Shown here piece after piece: positions 1 through 6,549 of a DNA stretch of 34,720 nt. Positions within the stretch are counted from its first letter, which is position 1, and each line of letters starts with the position of its first letter. The stretch is from a virus. The stretch covers positions 1-34,720 of the IMG/VR virus record IMGVR_UViG_3300027906_000065. One strand, 5' to 3'. The notes under the pieces are model-generated. The model saw only the letters and a list, made by a program, of their open reading frames with translations, did no database searches and was not told the origin of the DNA. The position numbers were made by a program, and so were the translations under genes.

Positions 1-969
1 CATAATATCTGCGTAGTCAATGATGATAACGTCAGGCTGAAAACCTTTTAGCAATAGTTTTTCAATGTGATTTCGCAATGTAACAATTGATGCAGAACCA
101 GTTGGATACTCCTTAATAATAAGACGCCCTAGTTCAGAACCTTCATACTTCTTAAGAACATCAACCTTGTTATCACAAATATCGTTACTAGCAATCCCGC
201 AAATATTAGAATCATATCTTAAACCAACAGCATGTTCAGTTAGCTCAAAAGTATAGTGCACAACATTTTTTCCTGCCTTCATGGCATTAGCACCAAGCTG
301 TACCAGGAAATGACTCTTTCCGACACCGGTATTGGCAGTAATTACGCCAATCTCACCGCGGCCGAGACCACCTTGTAGGATGTCACCGGCATCTAGCCTA
401 TTTAAACCAGTTGGGCAAACACGCCTCGCGAGCTTAACAAACCTTGCATCAGCATCCTCGAAAAAGTCATGACCTGTTGACGAGGGCATGCCGACAGCAA
501 CGGCTTCTTTCATAAGTGTAACAACACTCTCAAACTTATCAGTAGAGATTAGCTCCACAGCTTGCTCTAGAGCCTCTTTAAATGCTTGGCGCTTACAGAA
601 ATCAAGAGCCTTATCTTTTACATACTGCTGATCACCCATGTCCGGATTGTGCTTAATCCGATGGAGAAACTCTACAATCTGATCACGTAGGATTACATCA
701 TTACCCTGTGACAGATCATCCTTAATAATTGTAATCAACAATCCCATCGTAGGGAACGTCTTATATTTAAGGTGGTAAGAAAAATACCTCTCAGTTAAAT
801 AGTTTAAATACTTAAGCTCAAAAAATGTAGGGTTCATGACCTCAATCATTTGTGAGCCCCACGTGTGATCAGATAACAATCCCTGGAAAATCTTCTCTTG
901 AAACTGCTTGCCATATTGGCCGAAGTGAGCATGCGTGCCAGTAGCAACCTTTAGTACTGTATTGTTCAT
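1..969 (-). CDS. Replicative DNA helicase, DnaB / T4 gp41-like (partial, C-terminus cut off)
   Basis: The frame is open from an ATG at 969 to the left edge, giving 323 codons without a stop. It encodes the 5'-3' hexameric helicase that unwinds DNA at the phage fork. The N-terminal ~170 residues are helical, as in the DnaB N-terminal domain. A RecA-type motor follows, with a Walker A motif (ANTGVGKSH) near residues 213-221, the segment HYTFELTEHAVGLRYDS near 240-256, and a Walker B motif (DVIIIDYADIM) at the very edge. The last part of the motor, including the arginine finger region, lies outside the window. The start is supported by GGAAG about 10 bases upstream, and the gene follows the 5' nuclease gene by 3 bases, so both are probably on one transcript. 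DnaB and gp41 families cannot be separated from this fragment. Confidence 0.9.
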   Translation of the reverse strand, partial: MNNTVLKVATGTHAHFGQYGKQFQEKIFQGLLSDHTWGSQMIEVMNPTFFELKYLNYLTERYFSYHLKYKTFPTMGLLITIIKDDLSQGNDVILRDQIVEFLHRIKHNPDMGDQQYVKDKALDFCKRQAFKEALEQAVELISTDKFESVVTLMKEAVAVGMPSSTGHDFFEDADARFVKLARRVCPTGLNRLDAGDILQGGLGRGEIGVITANTGVGKSHFLVQLGANAMKAGKNVVHYTFELTEHAVGLRYDSNICGIASNDICDNKVDVLKKYEGSELGRLIIKEYPTGSASIVTLRNHIEKLLLKGFQPDVIIIDYADIM

Positions 970-972
970 TAT

Positions 973-1950
973 TTAACTTCCTGATCTTAGATTAGAATTT
1001 ATAGACATATAGAATGAATCAGCATCGAATGTTGACAACCCTTCCCGTATTAACGTCTTCATTAACTTTATTTTATTACCAGCCGGCTCAAAAGTATCAA
1101 CAATACTTTCAACTTTTTGAATTTGGTCTGCAGAGAGGTTTAGTGTACCTAAATACATTAGGCGCCAATTCCTGTTAGCAATGTCAGGACTCTCATTAAT
1201 ATTTTGAAATAGCTTAATTTTATCCCCCGGTTTAACTGAGCCTCTCTCTTGGCTCAGCCGTACAATGTCTTGGACTGAAATAAAGTCCTTATTTGAAAGC
1301 TCAGGAAAACGTTTTAGCATCGTCTTAAATCCAGCACCTTTAATTCCTGGCAAGGAGTCTGAACCATCACCACAGAAACACCTAGCAACCAAAAAGTTCT
1401 CTGGAAACATACCGAACTTTGAATAAACGTCTTTCATTGTAACAAAGTCTTTTTGTCCTGGTGACCATTGAATAACCCTATTTGACAATAACTGGTAGTA
1501 GTCTTTGTCGGATGATACTATCACACACCGGCTATCTTTAAACTTATACTTTGTTAGGTACGCAATTACATCGTCTGCTTCACAATCTGAAACGTACATT
1601 TGTTTTACTGGCACAGTCTTTAATAACTCGATAGTAAGAGATACTTGCCGGCTACGATTTTCTACAGTATCCGGAATATCATCACCGTAAAATCTATTCA
1701 ACTTTTGAGGACGCTTCTTTTGCTTGTAATCCTTAAAGATAGCACGTCGGCGGGACGAGCCACCACCCTCCCAGACGATATACATCTCAGATGGCTTAAG
1801 TTGATCAGACAGCCTTGCTAGGGATTTAAGGAAACCCAAGGTCCCCCCGACGTGCTCTCCGTGTATAGACATAGCAGGATTTGCTATAAAGTGTCTAGTA
1901 AATAAGTTGTATGCATCGACTAATAGTATAGGGCGTTTTGAAGAAGGCAC
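973..1950 (-). CDS. 5'-3' nuclease of the FEN / T4 RNase H family
   Basis: This 325-aa protein has the PIN-like fold of flap endonucleases, which remove RNA primers and 5' flaps from lagging-strand fragments. Metal-binding acidic residues are visible: D12 in ILLVDAYN, E61 in VWEGGG, the cluster D122/E124/D126/D127 (DCEADD), and D148/D150 in SSDKDYYQLL. The helix-3-turn-helix signature GDGSDSLPGIKGAG is at 194-207. The length is close to T4 RNase H (305 aa), and no polymerase domain is attached. The start is GTG at 1950, preceded by GGAG with a 6-base spacer. It lies directly after the stop of the recombinase gene, which suggests translational coupling. The separate polymerase gene at 6550 lacks this domain, so the two together replace functions that bacterial Pol I carries on one chain. 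Confidence 0.92.
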   Translation of the reverse strand: MPSSKRPILLVDAYNLFTRHFIANPAMSIHGEHVGGTLGFLKSLARLSDQLKPSEMYIVWEGGGSSRRRAIFKDYKQKKRPQKLNRFYGDDIPDTVENRSRQVSLTIELLKTVPVKQMYVSDCEADDVIAYLTKYKFKDSRCVIVSSDKDYYQLLSNRVIQWSPGQKDFVTMKDVYSKFGMFPENFLVARCFCGDGSDSLPGIKGAGFKTMLKRFPELSNKDFISVQDIVRLSQERGSVKPGDKIKLFQNINESPDIANRNWRLMYLGTLNLSADQIQKVESIVDTFEPAGNKIKLMKTLIREGLSTFDADSFYMSINSNLRSGS

Positions 1951-1951
1951 A

Positions 1952-3145
1952 TTACTCTCCAGGGATTATTAGATCTTCCTCAATTTCCATAGCAATAGAT
2001 CTTATTTCTTCGTATGACTCAACATCAACATTTAGATCTTGAGGAGAAAACTCTTTTACCAGGCATGCCTTGAGGAGTGCATCAATATACCCACCGTACT
2101 CCGGAGAATACATGACCTCACCAAAATCCTGCTTATAAAACTTCTTCTCAACCTTAAGTTCACCGGTTTTCGTGTCAGATACAGTCAATGACTTCCAGGC
2201 ACCGGTGCCAGTCACTGTTACTTCGTTTGTGCCTATAACCTCAGGCCCATGTTTTCTTAGGAGGTCAAATACTTGTTCATGTTCCTTGATCCCTTTTCCA
2301 AAGTGAATCTCAAACTTTGCCTCCCTAAAGGGTGGGGCAACCTTATTTTTAATCGTCTTTGCGGTAACATGAATACCTACGACCTCTTTGTCTTTGTTTT
2401 CGATTCGTTGGCCGGCCCCCAACTTAATTCGTACAGACGAGTGAAAAGGAATTGCCTTACCCCCGGGTGTAGTAGTAGGATCTCCATACATAACTCCGAT
2501 TTTTGTTCTAATTTGGTTAAGGATTACGAATAACACGTTTTGATTAGAGATAACTCCCGTAATTTTTCTCATACCCTTTGAGATAGCACGGGCTTGAAGC
2601 CCGATTGATTCTTTGTCATAGTCCCCAATTAGTTCAGCTTTTGGTGACGTTGCAGCAACAGAATCCCAAATGATAGTAATAGGAACATCCTTGTCCATTG
2701 CCTTAGCTTTCATGATAGTCGACTCAGCGATAGACAACACCTCTTCAGTGCAGTGGGTATCGACGTACACAAACCGCTTATTAATATCAACGCCTAGAAG
2801 GCCTAGATTCTCAACAGATGTAGCATTCTCAGTATCAATATAGACAACGATACCTCCCATTTGTTGGGTGGAACGGCCAATCTGAATAGCTAGATGGGAC
2901 TTTCCAATAGAGGGTGGGCCAAAGATTTCGATAATTCGACCTTCTGGCATGCCGCCATTTTCCCTGTTGGCAATAATATAGTCTAGTTGCTTACAGCCAG
3001 TTGATATCCACCTTTTAACGTGCGTAGGCGAAACATCATATGCTAGATTATACGCTACTTTCGAACCATGTTCTTTATTTAGGGACTGGATTAAATCTTT
3101 CGTAAAATCGTCAGTTGCGGGGTTATTCTTCTTTTTCTTAGCCAT
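1952..3145 (-). CDS. RecA/UvsX-family recombinase
   Basis: This 397-aa ATPase forms filaments on single-stranded DNA and catalyses strand exchange, which T4-type phages use for recombination-dependent replication. Visible are Walker A (GPPSIGKSH, 76-84), the catalytic glutamate in VYIDTENA (E106), Walker B (ITIIWDSVAA, 156-165), and the L2 region from NQIRTKIGVMYGD to TTTPGGKAIPFHSSVRIKL (about 210-242). The TPGGKA...SVRIKL pattern looks closer to bacterial RecA than to T4 UvsX. A lysine-rich N-terminus (MAKKKKNN) precedes the core. A possible promoter lies just upstream (3171-3199), and the gp32-like gene before it ends at a terminator, so this gene probably starts its own transcript together with the nuclease and helicase genes. 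Confidence 0.93.
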   Translation of the reverse strand: MAKKKKNNPATDDFTKDLIQSLNKEHGSKVAYNLAYDVSPTHVKRWISTGCKQLDYIIANRENGGMPEGRIIEIFGPPSIGKSHLAIQIGRSTQQMGGIVVYIDTENATSVENLGLLGVDINKRFVYVDTHCTEEVLSIAESTIMKAKAMDKDVPITIIWDSVAATSPKAELIGDYDKESIGLQARAISKGMRKITGVISNQNVLFVILNQIRTKIGVMYGDPTTTPGGKAIPFHSSVRIKLGAGQRIENKDKEVVGIHVTAKTIKNKVAPPFREAKFEIHFGKGIKEHEQVFDLLRKHGPEVIGTNEVTVTGTGAWKSLTVSDTKTGELKVEKKFYKQDFGEVMYSPEYGGYIDALLKACLVKEFSPQDLNVDVESYEEIRSIAMEIEEDLIIPGE

Positions 3146-3170
3146 ACCTTATCCTTCTGTAGATAGTAGA

Positions 3171-3199
3171 ATATTAACAATCATGAATACAATGTTCAA
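3171..3199 (-). promoter_or_regulatory. Possible sigma70-type promoter for the recombinase-nuclease-helicase genes
   Basis: On the minus strand TTGAAC (3199-3194) and TAATAT (3176-3171) are separated by 17 bases. Each hexamer matches the consensus in 4 of 6 positions. It lies between the terminator of the single-strand-binding gene and the recombinase start at 3145, where a new promoter would be needed. Matches of this quality occur by chance in AT-rich DNA. Confidence 0.35.
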
Positions 3200-3232
3200 G
3201 GCAAACACAATGTTTATAACAAATAAGAGAGC

Positions 3233-3263
3233 AAAAAAAACGGCAGGACTAGCCTGCCGTTTT
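3233..3263 (-). terminator. Rho-independent terminator after the gp32-like gene
   Basis: A perfect 11-bp stem (AAAACGGCAGG at 3237-3247 with its complement at 3253-3263) encloses a 5-base loop. On the minus strand it is followed by a run of eight T. It begins about 20 bases beyond the stop codon of the single-strand DNA-binding protein gene. Read on the plus strand the T run is shorter. Confidence 0.9.
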
Positions 3264-3283
3264 GTAGGAAATGTAAGCTAGGC

Positions 3284-4126
3284 CTACATATCTTCCAAGT
3301 CTGCAAATGCATCATCTAGGCTACGATACTTCGTAGATGCCGGTGAATCTGCAACTTCGCTTGTTGCGGTCTCCGTAGAGGTCTCAGTTGCCTTTGCTTG
3401 TGAAGTTGTCGTTGTAGATGTATTTGTAAAGCTAGACGTAGCATTACGAGTAGTGCCATCTGTATCTGAGTCTTCACCATTCAGCCAGTCATTCACAATC
3501 TTCTCAAGTTCGTCAGCCGGCTTGAGGGTATACAGCTGATCAAGATCTGGAACGTTGCTAGACCATTCCTTAATCTGGCCGGCGTCTCCGGAAAGTTCAG
3601 ATGCCTTACCTCGAGGGCGAACAGTTGTGGTGGCCCACATACGCCCTGGTGGCTTAGTACAAACAACCTTAACATCGCGGCCCTCTAGAGGATCTGTAAT
3701 ATCACCATAATCCTCATCAAGCATAATGTTAAGTAGCGACTGGTATACCGTCTTACCAAATGACCAAAGGCGAACGCCCTTAGATTCTTCCCCACGAACA
3801 ATAACCGGTGCATAGCAACGCATCTTGGGGTAAAGCTTCTTTGCTAGCTCGTATGACTCCTTTGAACCATCTTCACGTAGCTTATTAATTAGATCCTGAA
3901 TAGGATCTGGCTTTCCAAATTGCTTTGGTGCCAACAAGCCAGGATTGTTGCCAATATTATAATAGAACCACCGCTCCTTAAATGGCTGCCCATCATTCTC
4001 AGGGAATGAGAGAAGACGAATGGTATGTTCCTCACCCTCTTCTGGGCGCCACATAACATTGCGGCGAGAATTTGTTCCGGACAACTGTCCTAGCTTCTTT
4101 CTAATTGCATCAAAATCGATTGCCAT
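3284..4126 (-). CDS. Single-stranded DNA-binding protein, T4 gp32-like
   Basis: This 280-aa protein coats single-stranded DNA during replication and recombination. The N-terminus is basic and resembles the gp32 self-interaction region (DFDAIRKKLGQLSG). The core contains RLLSFPENDGQPFKERWFYY at about 37-56 and a Trp/Tyr-rich OB-like fold (RLWSFGKTVYQSLL around 119-132). From about residue 217 to 265 it is a Ser/Thr-rich linker, ending in an acidic tail (SLDDAFADLEDM) as used by gp32 to bind partners. The four zinc ligands of T4 gp32 are absent; only C104 and C156 occur in the core. The start has AGGAG 9 bases upstream. It is the only replication gene with both a possible promoter and a strong terminator, fitting high-level independent expression. 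Confidence 0.85.
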   Translation of the reverse strand: MAIDFDAIRKKLGQLSGTNSRRNVMWRPEEGEEHTIRLLSFPENDGQPFKERWFYYNIGNNPGLLAPKQFGKPDPIQDLINKLREDGSKESYELAKKLYPKMRCYAPVIVRGEESKGVRLWSFGKTVYQSLLNIMLDEDYGDITDPLEGRDVKVVCTKPPGRMWATTTVRPRGKASELSGDAGQIKEWSSNVPDLDQLYTLKPADELEKIVNDWLNGEDSDTDGTTRNATSSFTNTSTTTTSQAKATETSTETATSEVADSPASTKYRSLDDAFADLEDM

Positions 4127-4147
4127 CTTTTTAACTCCTAATTTCCG

Positions 4148-4170
4148 AACTGTTTAAAGTCCAACTGTTT
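4148..4170 (-). repeat. Direct repeat in the leader of the gp32-like gene
   Basis: The octamer AAACAGTT occurs twice on the minus strand (4170-4163 and 4155-4148) with a 15-base period. It lies between the possible promoter and the ribosome binding site of the single-strand-binding gene. T4 gp32 represses its own translation by binding its mRNA leader, so the position is suggestive, but a role is inference only. Confidence 0.4.
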
Positions 4171-4195
4171 GTTTACGTGGGATATCCACATAACA

Positions 4196-4224
4196 AGAAT
4201 ACAACATGATAGTGTGATGTACAA
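4196..4224 (-). promoter_or_regulatory. Possible promoter for the gp32-like gene
   Basis: On the minus strand TTGTAC (4224-4219) and TATTCT (4201-4196) are separated by 17 bases. The matches to consensus are only 3 of 6 and 4 of 6. The site sits in the 104-base gap between the second zinc-ribbon gene and the gp32-like gene. Confidence 0.3.
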
Positions 4225-4230
4225 AAAATA

Positions 4231-4482
4231 TTACCACTTGCCTAAAGGGCATTTATGCCCGGGTGCAAAGACAACTGCAGGAAAGAAACAACTACATTTT
4301 GCACACTTAAAACGTAGGGGTGAAATTGACTTAGGCACAATCGTATGTTTAAGCTCAGGACAAGACTTGCAGATTTCTGATCTTGACTCAATTTGTCGAC
4401 GAGATTCATCAGACGGGTTTGAAATATTAAGGTAATCCTTAAACAGGCCTGTCCACCCGTCCTTGATATCTTTAAGGTTCAT
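4231..4482 (-). CDS. Small zinc-ribbon protein, copy 2
   Basis: This 83-aa protein has six cysteines in a zinc-ribbon arrangement: C38 and C41 (ICKSC), C60, C63 and C65 (CAKCSC), and C78 in the closing KCPLGKW. The N-terminal ~35 residues are helical and begin NLKDIKDGW. It is a clear paralog of the gene just upstream and overlaps its end by 11 bases, so translation is probably coupled. Small phage proteins with a C-x2-C, C-x2-C-x-C and CPxxKW pattern are common but uncharacterised as far as I know. Its place before the single-strand-binding gene hints at a DNA or transcription role, but the sequence does not show one. Confidence 0.75.
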   Translation of the reverse strand: MNLKDIKDGWTGLFKDYLNISNPSDESRRQIESRSEICKSCPELKHTIVPKSISPLRFKCAKCSCFFPAVVFAPGHKCPLGKW

Positions 4483-4732
4483 ACTTGTCCCACTTGTTGA
4501 TCGGGCACTTTTTTAAAGGAGCAAAAATTAGTGCTGGGTATACGCAGCCACACATCTTACATTTGCCCCGGGCTGCTTTGGATGTAAAGTTAAAAATCCG
4601 AAGCTCAGGACAATTAGTACATAGCTCTGCGCGTCGGTCAACTTCAGCTCTAAACTTAGGGTCTAATGACTTGTCGTCTGCTAGGCTTTTAATATAGTTA
4701 AGCCAACCATCCTTAATGTTCTTGAGACTCAT
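4472..4732 (-). CDS. Small zinc-ribbon protein, copy 1
   Basis: This 86-aa protein has the same architecture as its downstream neighbour: SLKNIKDGW at the N-terminus, C38/C41 (LCTNC), C58/C61/C63 (CKMCGC), and C76 in KCPINKW, followed by five extra residues (DKYEP). All six cysteines are at matching spacings in the two copies, which supports metal binding and a tandem duplication. The helical N-terminal part has diverged more than the ribbon. It follows the 75-aa gene by 5 bases. The function is unknown; zinc binding is inferred from the cysteine pattern. Confidence 0.78.
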   Translation of the reverse strand: MSLKNIKDGWLNYIKSLADDKSLDPKFRAEVDRRAELCTNCPELRIFNFTSKAARGKCKMCGCVYPALIFAPLKKCPINKWDKYEP

Positions 4733-4737
4733 GAGTA

Positions 4738-4965
4738 CTACTCCTTATATCTCCCGCCACCAAATGAACGAGCAACAGCATCATCCTCTTCATCATCATT
4801 GTCAGGTGTAGCAGGTGAAGTGGTACCGGTGATAGCCATGCCGCCCAGTGTGGATATCTCTAATTTAGGATTGCCTAGATTTTCATCAGGCTCAGAGACA
4901 ATGTTTTTCTCAGCCAAGAATGTTGCTAACAACTCTCGAATATATTCTCTTAGGATATTTTTCAT
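4738..4965 (-). CDS. Hypothetical 75-aa protein with acidic C-terminal stretch
   Basis: The ATG at 4965 has GAGG 8 bases upstream. The product starts with a helix rich in basic and hydrophobic residues (MKNILREYIRELLATFLAEK), followed by a Gly/Thr/Pro-rich segment and an acidic stretch (DNDDEEDD) near the end. I do not recognise the family. The N-terminal helix resembles in style that of the 190-aa protein at 5951-6523. It lies 28 bases after the MazG-like gene in the replication and nucleotide cluster. Short phage proteins of this form are sometimes virion components, but nothing here shows it. Confidence 0.65.
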   Translation of the reverse strand: MKNILREYIRELLATFLAEKNIVSEPDENLGNPKLEISTLGGMAITGTTSPATPDNDDEEDDAVARSFGGGRYKE

Positions 4966-4993
4966 TTATGTTACCTCAAAAATATATATTTCG

Positions 4994-5302
4994 CTACTCA
5001 ACAACTTCATCCAAAACCAGGCCGGTGGCAAAGGCGCCGCGCGTGTAACGCTTTAAGCTAGCACACTCATCAAGCGCAACCTTATCCCAACCATATGCAG
5101 ATAAAATCCCATACACCACCTCTTGAATATCAGCTAACTCCTCTAAGCTAGGTTCCTCAGAGAATTCGGCAACTTCTTCATGTAGCTTCTTAAGCATATA
5201 GGATCTTAGCTCATCACCGGAAACAATATGTGTGGTATATTCTACACCACTTGCTTCTAAAATAGAAGGTATATTGTCACGAATGAGCTTATTGTACTTC
5301 AC
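4994..5302 (-). CDS. MazG-like / phosphoribosyl-ATP pyrophosphohydrolase-like NTP pyrophosphohydrolase
   Basis: This 102-aa all-helical protein starts KYNKLIRDNIPSIL, typical of the PRA-PH-like branch of the MazG superfamily. The metal-binding motif ExxE...ExxD is present: E43 and E46 in LHEEVAEF, then E55 and D58 in LEELADIQEV. Such enzymes hydrolyse nucleoside triphosphates to the monophosphate and pyrophosphate and in phages are thought to adjust nucleotide pools; the substrate here is unknown. The start codon is GTG at 5302 with GGAG upstream, and it overlaps the end of the HD-hydrolase gene by 14 bases, so the two are co-translated. Confidence 0.85.
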   Translation of the reverse strand: MKYNKLIRDNIPSILEASGVEYTTHIVSGDELRSYMLKKLHEEVAEFSEEPSLEELADIQEVVYGILSAYGWDKVALDECASLKRYTRGAFATGLVLDEVVE

Positions 5303-5885
5303 TATTTTTCTCCAAATGAATTGCCATTGCCTTTGCCTGCTGGAGGACTAGTGCTAACGTTGGCTCATGCCCAACGTAGAATCGGTTCTCTTCAAAATGA
5401 GATCCGGATGCTAGCTGAATAGCAATCCATTCATCATTATTTAGGGTGACACCAAAATGCTGCAACAACCACAACGTACGGTGAGAAACTGACATTTTAT
5501 TAAGTGTTTCATTGTATTTGTACATCTGGCCCAATTTTTCCCGGTGCCAGCTAGAGTCCTGCTCTACAAAGTACCTCTTTGTAAGATCACCAATTTTACC
5601 AATGTCATGGAGTAACCCAACCTTAAGAATACTAGCGGTAGGAAGATCAAAGCCATATGCTTTATCTAGAGATCTCATCGATGATGTAACGGTAAGAGCA
5701 TGTTGTACTAAGCCCCCAGGAAAACAGCTATATTGATCGGTTCTAGAGGACGCAGGACACATCACAATCCTTTCGCCCATATCATTTAATAGGTTATTAA
5801 GCTGGTGGTCGGATAACCTCTTAAGGAGGCCCTCAAACTTTTCCCATCGACCTTGCAACTCTTCAAAATCTACATCATTAGACAT
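5289..5885 (-). CDS. HD-domain metal-dependent phosphohydrolase
   Basis: The product is a 198-aa HD-domain protein. Ligands are visible at H62 (FPGGLVQHALTV) and H93/D94 (LLHDIGKIGD), and further conserved-looking segments are SWHREKLGQMYKYNE and LWLLQHFGV. Similar proteins occur in many phages, with unproven substrates; nucleotides, alarmones or cyclic nucleotides are all possible. Three in-frame ATG codons lie at 5897, 5891 and 5885. I chose 5885 because GGAG lies 6 bases before it. Upstream is a possible promoter with a perfect -10 box. The 14-base overlap with the MazG-like gene suggests that the two enzymes work on related substrates. Confidence 0.85.
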   Translation of the reverse strand: MSNDVDFEELQGRWEKFEGLLKRLSDHQLNNLLNDMGERIVMCPASSRTDQYSCFPGGLVQHALTVTSSMRSLDKAYGFDLPTASILKVGLLHDIGKIGDLTKRYFVEQDSSWHREKLGQMYKYNETLNKMSVSHRTLWLLQHFGVTLNNDEWIAIQLASGSHFEENRFYVGHEPTLALVLQQAKAMAIHLEKNSEVQ

Positions 5886-5916
5886 ACTCATCTCCACTTG
5901 GTTGTATAACTAGTTT

Positions 5917-5945
5917 ATTATACAAAACCTAGAAGAAATTTATAA
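5917..5945 (-). promoter_or_regulatory. Possible promoter before the HD-hydrolase gene
   Basis: The minus strand carries a consensus TATAAT (5922-5917) with a weak TTATAA (5945-5940) 17 bases upstream. The expected transcript would start about 25 bases before the chosen start codon. The upstream element also contains TATAAATT, one base from the T4 late promoter core TATAAATA, so a late-type promoter is an alternative reading. Confidence 0.4.
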
Positions 5946-5950
5946 GCTAA

Positions 5951-6523
5951 TTATTCCCAACGCTCGCCATTATTACGAACGTTGTATACCAGGACGCCGT
6001 CCTTATACTCTTCGACTCGTAAGTGGCCTGTCATTTTGATATAACCTACTGATGCTGCTGCGCGGAGAGTATCATAGACAAATAGATTTGCTAGCCTAGC
6101 CTGGGGTAATCCAGTGTTCGGGAAGTATGCACCTTTTCTTTTTGAGTTCTCCATATCTTGTGCCTTACCAATTGCTTGACCAAAGACATCAGTACCTGAT
6201 CTTGCATTTTCGATAAGCGATTTGGCGCGCTCCAGTGTTGTATCGCCACGGCCGCGTTGAACTCTAAGATTTTTCATTAGCTTAGCAGGGTTTGAAGATG
6301 CTAGCCTTTTTACTTCTGCAGCAGAACCATCCTCACCAGCAAAAAGAGCCGCGATGTCAGCAGGCAGCCGGCCTCGGCCGGCAGAACCAAATACCTTACC
6401 ATTTCCAGATGGCTTAGGTTCTTCAGTCGGCTCCGGAGAAGACTTATCTTCTGGCCCTGACTCTTGAAGAAGAATCCTTTGAATCTGCTTCCTGATATAA
6501 AATTCTGTTTGTAAATTTGACAT
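5951..6523 (-). CDS. Hypothetical 190-aa protein
   Basis: The ATG at 6523 has GAGG 8 bases upstream. The first ~20 residues form a likely helix (TEFYIRKQIQRILLQE), followed by an acidic, proline-rich linker (about 21-42) and a basic segment (GSAGRGRLPADIAALF). A helical middle region leads to a compact C-terminus with VGYIKMTGHLRVEEYKDGVLVYNV, which reads as a small beta sheet. I do not recognise the family. It lies 26 bases after the DNA polymerase gene and 65 bases before the HD gene, so it is in the replication cluster. A DNA-binding or polymerase-accessory role would be a guess from position and charge only. Confidence 0.75.
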   Translation of the reverse strand: MSNLQTEFYIRKQIQRILLQESGPEDKSSPEPTEEPKPSGNGKVFGSAGRGRLPADIAALFAGEDGSAAEVKRLASSNPAKLMKNLRVQRGRGDTTLERAKSLIENARSGTDVFGQAIGKAQDMENSKRKGAYFPNTGLPQARLANLFVYDTLRAAASVGYIKMTGHLRVEEYKDGVLVYNVRNNGERWE

Positions 6524-6549
6524 TCTTAATACCTCGTATTAATTAATTA

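Noticed and set aside
3146-3283. tRNA or small RNA gene in the gap before the recombinase gene
   Set aside because: Only the terminator hairpin and a possible promoter are visible; no cloverleaf can be drawn.
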